Translations under genes and position numbers: made by a program | Notes under the pieces: model-generated | Seen by the model: only the letters and a program-made list of their open reading frames with translations | Databases searched by the model: none | What the model was told of the DNA's origin: nothing | Source of the DNA: Segniliparus rugosus ATCC BAA-974 | GTDB lineage: Bacteria; Actinomycetota; Actinomycetes; Mycobacteriales; Mycobacteriaceae | Direction of reading: 5' to 3' | DNA: 64,000 nt | Assembly: GCF_000185725.2 (NCBI RefSeq) | Contig: NZ_KI391954.1 | Coordinates: forward strand, 1,398,185 to 1,462,184 | In this document: positions 15,176-24,380 of the stretch, in pieces | How the letters are laid out: each line of letters opens with the position of its first letter | Numbering within the stretch: the first letter of the stretch is position 1

Positions 15176-17125
15176 ATGAGGGATGCTGTGAGCGTGAAAA
15201 TCGAGGCCGCGCCGTCGCAGCACCACCGGAGCGGTGTGGACTCGGTCCGTCTCGGGGTCGTCGTCGGCGCGCTCGGCGTGGTGTTCGGCGACATCGGCAC
15301 CAGCCCGATCTACACCGTCCAGACCGTCTTCAACCCCGAGGATCCGCATCCGGTGCCGATCAGCCCGGACAATATCTACGGCGTGGTGTCGCTGATCTTC
15401 TGGTCGGTGATGGTCATCGTGACGCTGACCTACGTGACCCTCGTGATGCGCGCGGACAACGACGGGGAGGGCGGCATCATGGCGTTGATTACCCTGCTGC
15501 GGCGCTGGGCCGGGAAGGGCCGCCGCACCGCGCTCGCGCTCGCCGGGCTCGGGGTCTTCGGGGCCGCGCTGTTCTTCGGCGACGGCATGATCACCCCGGC
15601 GATCTCGGTCCTCTCCGCCGTGGAAGGGCTCAAGGTCGTCGATCCCGGTTTCGGCGAGTGGGTCGTGCCGATCACGGCGGTCATCATCGTGGCGCTGTTC
15701 TCGGTGCAGCGCCGAGGCTCCGCTGCGGTGGGGCGCGTCTTCGGGCCGGTGATGATCGCCTGGTTCGTCTCGATCGGGGCGTGCGGGGTGGGCGGCGTGC
15801 TCGGCCACCCGGAGATCCTCAAGGCGCTCTCCCCCGCGTACGCGCTCGGCTTCGTCGCAGGACATTTCGAGATCGCCTTCTTCGCGCTGGCGGCCGTCGT
15901 CCTCTCGGTCACCGGCGCGGAGGCGCTCTACGCGGACATGGGCCATTTCGGCCGACGCGCGATCACCAGGGGCTGGCTCCTGCTGGTGCTGCCCGCCTGC
16001 ACGCTGAACTACTTCGGCCAGGGCGCGCTGCTGCTCGGCGACGAGAAGACCAGCGGAGCCCCGTTCTTCCTGCTGACCCCGGAGTGGGCGCGGCTGCCGA
16101 TGGTGCTGCTGGCCACCGCAGCGACGGTGATCGCCTCCCAGGCGGTCGTCACCGGCGCGTTCTCGCTGGCCTCGCAGGCCGCGCATCTCGGCTACCTGCC
16201 GAGGCTGCGGGTCGAGCACACCTCCGAGTCGGCCATGGGCCAGATCTACGTCCCCCTGGTCAGCAACGTGCTGGCGGCGGCGGTCCTGATCCTGGTCTTC
16301 GCGTTCCGCAGCTCGGCGGCGCTGGCGTACGCGTTCGGCATGGCGGTGACCGCGACGATCACCATCACCACCCTGCTGTTCCTCTACCTCGCCCGCCAGC
16401 GCTGGGGCGCTCCGCTGTGGGCGGTGGCGCTCGGCGGCGGAGCCCTCCTCGTGGTCGACCTGCTCTTCTTCGCCGCGAACCTGACGAAGTTCGTGCACGG
16501 GGCGTGGCTGCCGATCTTGATCGGCTTCGCGGCGTTCGCGGTGATGACCACGTGGGCGCGCGGCCGCTCGATCGTCACCCGCAAACGGGAGGAGATGGAG
16601 GGCTCGCTGCAGGAGTTCGTCGACGGGCTCTCGGCGCTGGACCCCCCGCTGCTGCGCCCGCCCGGCACCGCGGTGTTCCTCAACCGGGGCAAGGAGACCA
16701 CGCCGCTCTCCATGCTCTCCAGCGTCCAGCACAACCATGCCCTGCACCAGCACGTGGTGATTCTGTCCATCGAGACCTCCCCCGCGCCGAGGGTGCCCGA
16801 CTCCGAGCGCGTCGGGATCGACGACTTGGGCTACAGCGACGACGGCGTCATCTTCGTCAGCGCGCGGTTCGGATACATGGAGCGCCCGGACGTGCCGCAC
16901 GTGCTCAGCCTGCTCGACCCGGCGCGCACCGAAGGCCCGATCACCATCGGCCATGCCTCGTTCTTCCTCTCGAAGCTCCAATTGGTGCGCGGCCCGGAGC
17001 CGACGATGCCGGTCTGGCGCAAGCGCCTGTTCATCGGGACCTCGCACATCACCTCGGACGCGGCGGCGTATTTCGGCCTCCCGCTTGACCGCACCGTGAT
17101 CATGGGGGCGCGGCTGGAGGTGTGA
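15176..17125 (+). CDS. kup: KUP-family potassium uptake protein
   Basis: This 649-aa membrane protein begins with the KUP signature VVFGDIGTSPIYTVQTVF (about 36-53), has about twelve membrane helices to residue 460, and a cytoplasmic C-terminal domain. It would import K+ with protons. AGGAAG lies just before ATG 15176. Its stop overlaps a possible GTG of the next gene, but that gene more likely starts at 17152. Confidence 0.92.
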   Translation: MRDAVSVKIEAAPSQHHRSGVDSVRLGVVVGALGVVFGDIGTSPIYTVQTVFNPEDPHPVPISPDNIYGVVSLIFWSVMVIVTLTYVTLVMRADNDGEGGIMALITLLRRWAGKGRRTALALAGLGVFGAALFFGDGMITPAISVLSAVEGLKVVDPGFGEWVVPITAVIIVALFSVQRRGSAAVGRVFGPVMIAWFVSIGACGVGGVLGHPEILKALSPAYALGFVAGHFEIAFFALAAVVLSVTGAEALYADMGHFGRRAITRGWLLLVLPACTLNYFGQGALLLGDEKTSGAPFFLLTPEWARLPMVLLATAATVIASQAVVTGAFSLASQAAHLGYLPRLRVEHTSESAMGQIYVPLVSNVLAAAVLILVFAFRSSAALAYAFGMAVTATITITTLLFLYLARQRWGAPLWAVALGGGALLVVDLLFFAANLTKFVHGAWLPILIGFAAFAVMTTWARGRSIVTRKREEMEGSLQEFVDGLSALDPPLLRPPGTAVFLNRGKETTPLSMLSSVQHNHALHQHVVILSIETSPAPRVPDSERVGIDDLGYSDDGVIFVSARFGYMERPDVPHVLSLLDPARTEGPITIGHASFFLSKLQLVRGPEPTMPVWRKRLFIGTSHITSDAAAYFGLPLDRTVIMGARLEV

Positions 17126-17139
17126 GCCCTCGGCTCTGC

Positions 17140-17145
17140 TATGGT
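17140..17145 (+). promoter_or_regulatory. -10 box of leaderless M48 protease promoter
   Basis: TATGGT lies 6 nt before ATG 17152. This supports that ATG over the in-frame GTG at 17122, whose ten extra residues have no family character. Confidence 0.5.
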
Positions 17146-17151
17146 CCCTGC

Positions 17152-18255
17152 ATGGCCGATCTTCCAGCAAGATCCCGCGTCGTTTTTCCGGGGATCAGCA
17201 GTCGCGCGTGGGAACATCCGGTTGACCGGGCGGCGTTGGGCACGCTGCGCGCCCTGACCGGCTTCGACACGCTCCTGAAGGCGCTGGCCTCGCTGCTGCG
17301 CGAACGCCAGCACCGGCTCTTGTACCTGTCCACCGCCATCCGTGTGGACGACCGCCAGTTCCGCACGGTGGATGCCATCCGCGCCGACTGCGTCCGCATC
17401 TTGGACTCCTCCTCGACCCCCGAGCTTTTCGTCATGCAGAGCCCGTGGCCGAGCGCGATGACCATCGGCATGGACACCCCGTTCATCGTGGTCAGCTCCG
17501 CGCTGCTGGACTTGATGGACGAGGACGAGCTTCGGTTCGTCATCGGGCACGAGCTGGGCCACGCGCTCTCCGGGCACGCCGTGTACCGGACGATGCTCAT
17601 GCATCTGCTGCGGCTGGCGGACAACTTCGGGTGGATGCCGATCGGCGGCTGGGCGCTGCGCGCCATCGTGGCCGCGCTCATGGAGTGGCAGCGCAAGTCC
17701 GAGCTGTCCGGAGACCGGGCCGGGCTGCTCTGCGTCCAGGACGTGGAGGTCGCGCTGCGGGTGCAGATGAAACTCGCGGGCGGCTCGCGGCTGGACGAGA
17801 TGGACACCCAGCGCTTCCTCGCCCAGGCGAAGGACTACGAGCGCACCGGCGACCTGCGCGACGGGGTGCTCAAGCTGCTGAACTTGGAGCTGCAGTCCCA
17901 TCCGTTCTCGGTGCTGCGCGCCGCCGAGCTCAACAAGTGGATCGACCGGGGCGAGTACGGGGCCGTCTTGGCCGGGAACTACCCCAAGCGGACGGACTCG
18001 GCGGGCCCCACGTTCAGCGAGGACTTCGGCGCGGCGGCGAAGAACTACAAAGAGAGCTTCGACCAGTCCGAGGACCCGCTCGTGAGGACCCTGCGCGACA
18101 TCGGCGGCGGCGTCGGCTCCGCGGTCGGAGCGGTCGGACGCAACGTCGGCGACATCGCGAGCGACATCGGGAAACGCTTCGCGGACTGGCGCAAGGACGT
18201 GGCCTCGGACGAGGAGGACCCGCCGAAGGGCGAAGCGCCCGCCGGGCGGCGCTAG
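17152..18255 (+). CDS. M48-family zinc metallopeptidase
   Basis: This 367-aa protein has the zinc site HELGHALSGH (HExxH) and a later ELSGDRAGLL segment giving the third ligand (E/D). It has a moderately hydrophobic stretch but no clear signal peptide. The C-terminal 70 residues are charged and likely cytosolic (SEDPLVRTLRDIGGGVGSAV). M48 proteases act in membrane-protein quality control; the substrate here is unknown. The end overlaps the end of the convergent PoxB-like gene by four bases. Confidence 0.85.
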   Translation: MADLPARSRVVFPGISSRAWEHPVDRAALGTLRALTGFDTLLKALASLLRERQHRLLYLSTAIRVDDRQFRTVDAIRADCVRILDSSSTPELFVMQSPWPSAMTIGMDTPFIVVSSALLDLMDEDELRFVIGHELGHALSGHAVYRTMLMHLLRLADNFGWMPIGGWALRAIVAALMEWQRKSELSGDRAGLLCVQDVEVALRVQMKLAGGSRLDEMDTQRFLAQAKDYERTGDLRDGVLKLLNLELQSHPFSVLRAAELNKWIDRGEYGAVLAGNYPKRTDSAGPTFSEDFGAAAKNYKESFDQSEDPLVRTLRDIGGGVGSAVGAVGRNVGDIASDIGKRFADWRKDVASDEEDPPKGEAPAGRR

Positions 18256-19988
18256 TCCAGGATGCGGCGGGCCACGTTCGTGGTGACCAGGTCCAGCAGC
18301 TCGTCCGCCCGGCCCGCGAGGATCGTGCGGATCGCGTAGAGGGCGAAGCCCTTCGTCTGCTCTGCGGAGATCGCGGGCGGGATCGACAGCTCCTGGCGGG
18401 CGACCACGACGTCCACCAAGGCCGGGCCGTCGTGGGCGAAGGCTTCGGCGAGCGCCTCCTCCAGCTCGGCGGGCCGCTCGACGCGCCTGCCGTGGATGCC
18501 AAGCGCGCGGGCGACCGCCGCGAAGTCCGGGTTGTGCAGCTCGGTGCCGAAATTGACGATCCCAGCGGCTTTCATCTCCAGCTCCACGAAGTTGAGGGAG
18601 GAGTTGTTGAACACCACGATCTTCACCGGCAGCTTGTTCTGGGTCAGGGTGATCAGGTCGCCGAAGAGCATCGTCAGCCCGCCGTCCCCCGCCAGCGCGA
18701 CGACCTGCCTGCCCCGGTCCGCGGTCTGCGCGCCGATGGCGTGCGGCAGCGCGCAGGCCATCGTGCCGTGCGTGAACGACCCGACCAGCCGCCGCCGCCC
18801 GTTCATCGTCAGATACCGCGAAGCCCAGACCACCGGCGACCCGACGTCGACGGTGAACACCGCGTCGTCGGCGGCGAGCCGGTCCACCAGCCCCGCCACG
18901 TATTCCGGGCGGATCGGGGTGTGGTCGCGGTCGTTGACTGCGAGGGCGTCGAGGGACTTGCGGGTCTTGCGGTAGTGCTTGACCGCGCGGTCGAGGTGTT
19001 CGGAGCTTTCGTTGCGGCGCAGCAGCGGCAGCAGCGCGGCGACGGTGTCTTTGACCGTGCCGACCAGCCCGAGGTCGATGGGGACGCGGCGGCCCAGCTG
19101 GCGGCCCCGGACGTCGACCTGGACGATGGTCGCGTCCTCGGGGTAGAACTGCCGGTAGGGGAAGTCGGTGCCGAGCATCAGGAGCACCTCGGCTTCCCGG
19201 ATCGCCTTGTAGCCGGAGGCGAACCCCAAAAGGCCCGTCATGCCCACGTCGTAGGGGTTGTCGTATTCGATGTGCTCCTTGCCGCGCAGGGCGTGCACGA
19301 CGGGCGCTTGCAGCGTCTCGGCGAGGCGGATCAGCTCGTCGTGCGCTCCCGCGCAGCCGGCCCCGCCGAGGATGGTGATCCGGCTCGACCGGCCGAGGAT
19401 TTCGGCGGCCGCGCGCAACGACTCGTCGTCCGGGCGCAGGACGGAGCGGGTGGCGACGATGGGCCGGGAGAGCCAGCCTCGGTCCTCGCTTCGGCTGAGG
19501 AACACTTCGCCGGGGATCACGACCACCGCGACCCCGCGCTCCTCGACGGCGGCCCGCATCGCCATTTCGACGATGCGCGGAGCCGTCTCGGGGGAGCTGA
19601 CGAGTTCGGCGTAGACGCTGCACTCCTTGAAGAGCTCCTGCGGGCGCGTCTCTTGGAAGTAGCCCGAGCCGACTTCGGCGAGCGGGATGTGCGCGGCGAC
19701 GGCCAGCACCGGCACGCCGCTGCGCTGGGCGTCGAAGAGCCCGTTGATCAGGTGCAGGTTGCCAGGGCCGCAACTGCCCGCGCAGACCGCCAGCTGTCCG
19801 GTCAGCGCGGCCTCGGAGGCCGCGGCGAACGCGGCGGTCTCCTCGTGCCGGACGTGCTCCCAGGTGATTCCGTCGGCGCGGCGGATCGCGTCGGTGAACC
19901 CGTTGAGGCTGTCCCCAGGCAAGCCGTACACCCTGCTGACCCCGCTCATGCTCAACGCGGCGATGATGTGATCGGCGACCGTTGCCAT
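18252..19988 (-). CDS. poxB: ThDP-dependent pyruvate oxidase/dehydrogenase (PoxB-like)
   Basis: This 578-aa enzyme has the three ThDP-family domains. The N-terminal Pyr domain carries the conserved glutamate in HEETAAFAAA, followed by a central FAD-type domain. The PP domain has the ThDP/Mg motif GDGGLTMLFG ending VFNNSS. The closest described type is PoxB, which converts pyruvate to acetate and CO2 with reduction of quinone. Acetolactate synthase is less likely because of the GLPGDSLNG start and the C-terminus. GGAAGGAACC precedes the ATG. Confidence 0.85.
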   Translation of the reverse strand: MATVADHIIAALSMSGVSRVYGLPGDSLNGFTDAIRRADGITWEHVRHEETAAFAAASEAALTGQLAVCAGSCGPGNLHLINGLFDAQRSGVPVLAVAAHIPLAEVGSGYFQETRPQELFKECSVYAELVSSPETAPRIVEMAMRAAVEERGVAVVVIPGEVFLSRSEDRGWLSRPIVATRSVLRPDDESLRAAAEILGRSSRITILGGAGCAGAHDELIRLAETLQAPVVHALRGKEHIEYDNPYDVGMTGLLGFASGYKAIREAEVLLMLGTDFPYRQFYPEDATIVQVDVRGRQLGRRVPIDLGLVGTVKDTVAALLPLLRRNESSEHLDRAVKHYRKTRKSLDALAVNDRDHTPIRPEYVAGLVDRLAADDAVFTVDVGSPVVWASRYLTMNGRRRLVGSFTHGTMACALPHAIGAQTADRGRQVVALAGDGGLTMLFGDLITLTQNKLPVKIVVFNNSSLNFVELEMKAAGIVNFGTELHNPDFAAVARALGIHGRRVERPAELEEALAEAFAHDGPALVDVVVARQELSIPPAISAEQTKGFALYAIRTILAGRADELLDLVTTNVARRILD

Positions 19989-20129
19989 GCGGGTTCCTTC
20001 CTGCGGATGCGGCAGTACGGGCGAGATGGAGCCCGCGACGCGATCTTCAGTCTAGTGAAATTCCCCCTCCCCACGTTTGTGAGATGCGCCGCGACGAGAA
20101 GTGGCCTGGGTCGCTTCTTCAGGCGTGAG

Positions 20130-20135
20130 TAGACT
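20130..20135 (+). promoter_or_regulatory. -10 box of leaderless DoxX-family gene
   Basis: TAGACT lies 6 nt upstream of ATG 20142. Confidence 0.5.
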
Positions 20136-20141
20136 TGCGCC

Positions 20142-20522
20142 ATGAGTAGAAAACCGTCCCCCAAAACCCTCGCGGCGTTCGCGGCGCTGCAGGCGGCGGA
20201 TGCCGTGGCCTGCGCAATCCCGGTCAAAGCCATCGCCGAGGCGTTTGACCGGGTCGAGGTGCCGGTCAAGTACCGCTGGCTCTTCCCGGTGGTCAAAGGC
20301 GCCTCTGCGGCGGGCCTCGCGCTGGGCGCCAAGTTCCCGCCCGTCGCCCGGCTCACCCTCGCCCTCTTGACGGTGTACTTCGTCGCGGCGGTGGGCTCGC
20401 ACGTGCGGGTGCGCGACTCCATCCCGAACTCGGCCGCCGCGGCCGTGCTCCTCGGGACGTACGGCTACCTCGCCGCGCAGAGCTTCGTGGCGAAGGACGA
20501 GGCGGCGCCCGTCACGCGGTGA
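20142..20522 (+). CDS. DoxX-family membrane protein
   Basis: This 126-aa protein has four hydrophobic segments (about 10-28, 44-62, 68-86 and 94-112), consistent with DoxX-like proteins. The VPVKYRWLFPVVKGASAAGL motif is typical of the small actinobacterial branch. Function is unknown. Its last codons overlap the end of the convergent DUF3097 gene by 11 bases. Confidence 0.75.
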   Translation: MSRKPSPKTLAAFAALQAADAVACAIPVKAIAEAFDRVEVPVKYRWLFPVVKGASAAGLALGAKFPPVARLTLALLTVYFVAAVGSHVRVRDSIPNSAAAAVLLGTYGYLAAQSFVAKDEAAPVTR

Positions 20523-21333
20523 CGAAGTCGATCAGCTCCTCCACCGCCCGCAACAGCGGCTGCTCGATCATCGTGTAGTCCTTCGCGCCTTTGCGCACCC
20601 GCCCCCACATCGCGGCGGTGTCCTTCACGCCCAGGGCGCGGCAGACGCCCTCTTTCCACGGCACGCCCTTGGGCACGTTCGGCCATTTGGGGATGCCGAC
20701 GGCGGTGGGCTTGACCGCCTGCCAGACGTCCACGTAGGGGTGCCCGGTCACGAGCACGTGCGGATGCGCGACCTGCGCGACGATCCGGGACTCCTTGCTG
20801 CCGGGGACCAGGTGGTCCACGAGGACGCCGACCCGCCGCCCTTCGGCGGGCGCGAACTCGGCGATCCGCTCCGCGAGCTCGTCCACCCCGTGCAACGGCT
20901 CCACCACCACGCCTTCGATCCGCAGGTCGTCGCCCCAGATCTGCTCGACGAGCTGCGCGTCGTGGACGCCCTCGACCCAGATCCGGCTCGCGCGGGCCAC
21001 GCGGGCGGGCGCGCCGGGCACGGCGGTGGAGCCGGACGCGGTGCGCAGCGGCCCGGACAGGGAGCCGACTTTCGGGCGGACGAGCGTCACAGGCTTGCCT
21101 TCGAGCAGGAACGCGCCGGGTTTCATCTCGAAGAGGCGGCGGTTGCCGTCGGCGTCCTCCAGCGTCACGTGCCCTTTGCGGTCGGTGTCCACGGCGACGA
21201 TCGCGCCGCAGAAGTCCGAGACCAGGCCGTTGGGCACGGTTTCGACGACCATGTCGATCTCCGCGACGACTTCGGGGGCGGGCTGCCGACGAGGACGGGG
21301 GGCGAGGATGTCGCCGTACTGGTGGCTGCGCAT
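20512..21333 (-). CDS. DUF3097 protein
   Basis: This 273-aa cytosolic protein is conserved across actinobacteria. Features matching the family are the RSHQYGDILAP start, RIWVEGVHDAQLVEQIWGDD, GRRVGVLVDHLVPGSKES and HVLVTGHPYVDVWQAVKP. The middle resembles a Toprim-like fold (VEGVHDA ... VLVDHLV ... VLVTGHPYVD), which suggests nucleic-acid chemistry, but this is inference. Function is uncharacterised. Confidence 0.85.
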   Translation of the reverse strand: MRSHQYGDILAPRPRRQPAPEVVAEIDMVVETVPNGLVSDFCGAIVAVDTDRKGHVTLEDADGNRRLFEMKPGAFLLEGKPVTLVRPKVGSLSGPLRTASGSTAVPGAPARVARASRIWVEGVHDAQLVEQIWGDDLRIEGVVVEPLHGVDELAERIAEFAPAEGRRVGVLVDHLVPGSKESRIVAQVAHPHVLVTGHPYVDVWQAVKPTAVGIPKWPNVPKGVPWKEGVCRALGVKDTAAMWGRVRKGAKDYTMIEQPLLRAVEELIDFVTA

Positions 21334-21382
21334 CAGAGCAGGCTACCGCCGCGAGGCCCCAGAAACAGGCCGACTCGCCCGG

Positions 21383-21841
21383 TCACCCCGCCGAGGCCGC
21401 GGCCAGCAGCCCCGCGATGTCGAGCTTGGCCATGCCGAGCATCGCTTTGAGGACCCGGTCCGCCTGCGCCGGGTCCGGGTGGCTCAGCAGGCCGGGCAAG
21501 ATGGTCGGCACGATCTGCCAGGACAGTCCGAACTTGTCGGTCAGCCAGCCGCACTGCTGCTCCGCGCCGCCCGCCGCGAGCACGTCCCAATACCGGTCCA
21601 GCTCTTCCTGCGTCTCGCACGGCACTTGCAGGCTCGTCGCGTAGTTCAACGCCACCTCCGCGCCGCCGCCGAGGGCGAGGAACGGGCGTCCCCACAGCTC
21701 GAAAGAAACGATGGAGGTCCCCCCGCTGCGTTCGGACGGGGTCGCCGAGAGGATCCGGGAGTCTGGGAAGAGGCCGGTGTAGAACGCGGCGGGCTCGTTG
21801 GCGTCGGTTTGGAACCAAAGACACGTGGTGATGGTCGGCAT
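21383..21841 (-). CDS. VOC-superfamily (PhnB/3-demethylubiquinone methyltransferase-like) protein
   Basis: This 152-aa protein has a glyoxalase/VOC fold of the PhnB type. It starts TTCLWFQTDANEPAAFYTGL, contains SFELWGRPFLALGGG and CGWLTDKFGLSWQIVP, and ends with a DPDKA-like tail (PAQADRVLKAMLGMAKLDI). Enzymatic activity has rarely been shown for this branch. It is divergent from the MFS gene. Confidence 0.8.
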   Translation of the reverse strand: MPTITTCLWFQTDANEPAAFYTGLFPDSRILSATPSERSGGTSIVSFELWGRPFLALGGGAEVALNYATSLQVPCETQEELDRYWDVLAAGGAEQQCGWLTDKFGLSWQIVPTILPGLLSHPDPAQADRVLKAMLGMAKLDIAGLLAAASAG

Positions 21842-21915
21842 GGCGCTCCTCGTTCCTTAGTTTTGTGATCTCCAGCATAGCCGTCGTGGAGGGCCGCGCG
21901 GCTACCCTTGACTCG

Positions 21916-23238
21916 ATGCCTCCCTCTCCCGCCCGCCGCTGGCTCCAGCTCACCCTGCTCGGCGGGACGCTCACCACCGAGACTTCGGAAGGCAGCGTGG
22001 TGAGCATGCTGTTCCCGGCGATCCAGGCCTCCTTGGGCCTGCCCCTCTCCGCGCTCGGCGCGTTGCAAGCGGCCCCGAAGCTGCTCAGCGCGGCGACCGG
22101 GCCGCTCTGGGCGCAGCTCGCGGAGCGCACCAACCGCAAAGCGGTGCTCGTGTGCTGCGCCGGGATCGGCGGGGCCTGGTGCATCGCCACCGGTTTCGCG
22201 CAGAACTACCTGCAGATCCTGCTCCTGTTCGTGGTCTCCTCGCTCTTCTTCTCGGGCACCCAGCCGATCGTCACGGCCCTGCTCGCGGACTTGTTCGACG
22301 ACAAGTCCCGCGGCAGGGCGGCGGGCTATCTCTACGGGCTGATCGCGCTGATGATCGCCGCGCTCGGCCCGATCATGGGCCAGCTCTCCACGGTCCCCGG
22401 CGGATGGCGGTACGGGTTCTTCGCCTCCGGGGCGATCTGCCTGGCGTGCGGGTTGCTCATCGCGATGTTCTTCCGCGACCCCGGAGTCGGCGCGGCGGAG
22501 GCCGAGCTCGCCCAGTTCAGCAAGGCGGAGCGCGAAGAGCACTCCAAGGTCAGCTGGCCCGCGATGCTCGCGCTCTTCAAGATCCGGACGTTCACGATCC
22601 ACGTCGTGCAGTCGGTGTTCTGCGGGCAGTTCCTCCTGCTCGGCGTGGCCGTCGTCTACCTCGTCGAGGTCTACGGCTTCGACAACGAGACGGCTTCCCT
22701 CGTCGCGCTCCCCGGCGGGGTCGGCGGCATGATCGGCACGTTCTGCGGCGGGATGCTCGCGGACCAGGCCCGCAGGCGCAGCCCGAGGTTCGGGTACGTC
22801 GCGCTCTTCCAGATCGTCGGGGCGCTCTGCCTGGTCGCCGTGGCGCTGTGCACGCAGATCGGCTGGGGTTCGATCATCGCGTTCTGCGTGTGCTATTTCC
22901 TGTACGGGCTGGTGTACGGGGCCTGGCCGGTGGTGACCCAGCTCATCGTCATCGACGTGACGCCGCCCGAGCTGCGCGGCACGGCGAACGCGGTCCGGAT
23001 CAGCGTCCAGCTGGTGGCGGTCGCGGCGCTGAGCTTACTGCTCACCGGCCTCGGCGAGCGCTTCGGCCTCAAAGCCGCCGCGTCGCTGCTCGTCGTGGGG
23101 CTGGTCTTCGTCGAGGTCGTGCTCACCACGGCGCTCTATTGGACGTACCCGCGAGACCGGGACGCGGTGCACGCGGAGCTGCGGCGGCGAGCTGCGCAGA
23201 TCGAAATCGAAGAGCAGCTGGTCCGCCACGCGCGCTAA
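21916..23238 (+). CDS. MFS-family transporter
   Basis: This 440-aa protein has twelve predicted membrane helices with the MFS motif after helix 2 (WAQLAERTNRKAVLV). The C-terminal half repeats the pattern (GGMLADQARRRSPRFGY). Substrate is unknown. ATG 21916 is chosen over an upstream ATG because TACCCT (21903-21908) lies 7 nt ahead, the local leaderless pattern. It is followed at 96 bases by a LysR regulator in the same direction. Confidence 0.85.
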   Translation: MPPSPARRWLQLTLLGGTLTTETSEGSVVSMLFPAIQASLGLPLSALGALQAAPKLLSAATGPLWAQLAERTNRKAVLVCCAGIGGAWCIATGFAQNYLQILLLFVVSSLFFSGTQPIVTALLADLFDDKSRGRAAGYLYGLIALMIAALGPIMGQLSTVPGGWRYGFFASGAICLACGLLIAMFFRDPGVGAAEAELAQFSKAEREEHSKVSWPAMLALFKIRTFTIHVVQSVFCGQFLLLGVAVVYLVEVYGFDNETASLVALPGGVGGMIGTFCGGMLADQARRRSPRFGYVALFQIVGALCLVAVALCTQIGWGSIIAFCVCYFLYGLVYGAWPVVTQLIVIDVTPPELRGTANAVRISVQLVAVAALSLLLTGLGERFGLKAAASLLVVGLVFVEVVLTTALYWTYPRDRDAVHAELRRRAAQIEIEEQLVRHAR

Positions 23239-23294
23239 GCTCGGCCCGCGCCAGCCTCGCCGCGGCTGGCGCAGCGAGGCCTTGTCGTTGTCCA

Positions 23295-23313
23295 CCACAA
23301 ACCTGGTTTGTGG
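23295..23313. promoter_or_regulatory. 19-bp palindrome, likely LysR operator
   Basis: CCACAAACC-T-GGTTTGTGG has perfect 9-bp arms. It covers the -35 zone of the lysR promoter, the position expected for LysR autoregulation. Confidence 0.6.
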
Positions 23314-23322
23314 CCTGCGCGA

Positions 23323-23328
23323 TACAGT
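23323..23328 (+). promoter_or_regulatory. -10 box of leaderless lysR promoter
   Basis: TACAGT lies 6 nt before ATG 23335. This supports that ATG over the upstream in-frame start at 23308, which would lie inside the palindrome. Confidence 0.5.
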
Positions 23329-23334
23329 GGTCCT

Positions 23335-24255
23335 ATGGTGCTCCCCGCCCGCGTGCCGGAACTGGCCGCCCTCGACGTCGTCGCCTCGGTCGCCCGGCGG
23401 GGCAGCATGGGGGCCGCCGCGCGCGAGCTCGGCCTGAGCCAGCAGGCGGTGAGCGCCAGGGTCCGCGCGGTGGAGCGCGAGCTCGGGCTGCGCTTGTTCC
23501 GCCGCTCCCCCGGCGGGACCGCCCTGACCGGGTCCGGCTCGGCGGTGCTGGAATGGGCCGGCGCGATTTTGGACAGCGCGGAGAAATTCGCCGCCGGGGT
23601 CGAAGCGCTGCGCGGGCAGAGCTCCTCGGTGCGCGTCGCCGCGTCGATGACGGTCGCCGAGTGCCTCGTGCCGTCCTGGGTGGTGGCGTTGCGCAATCTG
23701 CACCCGGACGGCCAGATCCGGGTGAGTCCGATGAACTCCGCGTCCGCCATGGCCGCCGTCCTCGCCGGGGAGGCAGACATCGGTTTCGTGGAATGCGCCG
23801 AGACCGGCGCGGGCCTTGACTCCCGGCCCATCGGCCGCGACGAGCTGCTGGTGGTGGTGCCCCGGAGCCATCCGTGGGCCCGCTCCGGGCGGGTGTCCCC
23901 CTCGACGCTGGCGAGCACGCCGCTCGTGCAGCGAGAGCCCGGCTCCGGGACGCGGGACGTTTTCGAGGAAGCGCTCGCGGGCCGGGTCGAGCGGCCGCTC
24001 GCGCCGCCGCTTTTGGAATTGAGCTCGGTGACCGCCCTGAAAACGGCGGCGGCGACCGCCGAGGCCCCCGCGGTGCTGTCGAGCCTTTCGGTCGCGGGCG
24101 AGCTGGCCGAGGGCAGGCTGGTGCGGATCGAGGTGGAAGGGCTGCGCATGCCGAGGGTGCTGCGCGCGGTCTGGCCGGTCGGGGCCAGGCTGCGCGGCCC
24201 GGCGGGCGATCTTGTCGCGCTGGCGGCCCGGCGGCCTGCGGGCGCGAAGATGTGA
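23335..24255 (+). CDS. LysR-family transcriptional regulator
   Basis: This 306-aa protein has an N-terminal winged HTH (SMGAAARELGLSQQAVSARV, about 23-42) and a periplasmic-binding-like effector domain from about residue 85. It lies downstream of the MFS transporter in tandem, not divergent as is usual. The 19-bp palindrome before it suggests autoregulation. The effector is unknown. Confidence 0.85.
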   Translation: MVLPARVPELAALDVVASVARRGSMGAAARELGLSQQAVSARVRAVERELGLRLFRRSPGGTALTGSGSAVLEWAGAILDSAEKFAAGVEALRGQSSSVRVAASMTVAECLVPSWVVALRNLHPDGQIRVSPMNSASAMAAVLAGEADIGFVECAETGAGLDSRPIGRDELLVVVPRSHPWARSGRVSPSTLASTPLVQREPGSGTRDVFEEALAGRVERPLAPPLLELSSVTALKTAAATAEAPAVLSSLSVAGELAEGRLVRIEVEGLRMPRVLRAVWPVGARLRGPAGDLVALAARRPAGAKM

Positions 24256-24380
24256 GCTATGGCATTCCGAGCCGTCCTCACAAAACTCCCCGCCGGGGCG
24301 TCTTCCCAGTGAACAACGATCGTGAGATGAGCAGAACAGCCGGAACGGACGAGCCGGCAGAGCATTTCGAGGAGGCTCCG

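Noticed and set aside
17122-17151. GTG 17122 as the start of the M48 protease gene
   Set aside because: The added residues have no family character, and a well-placed -10 lies before ATG 17152.
15014-17170. 718-aa minus-strand frame opposite kup
   Set aside because: Arg/Glu/His-rich shadow of a strongly conserved KUP gene, caused by GC-rich codon positions.
16831-19773. 980-aa minus-strand frame across kup end, M48 and poxB
   Set aside because: It crosses three unrelated genes and is an out-of-frame reading of poxB for much of its length.
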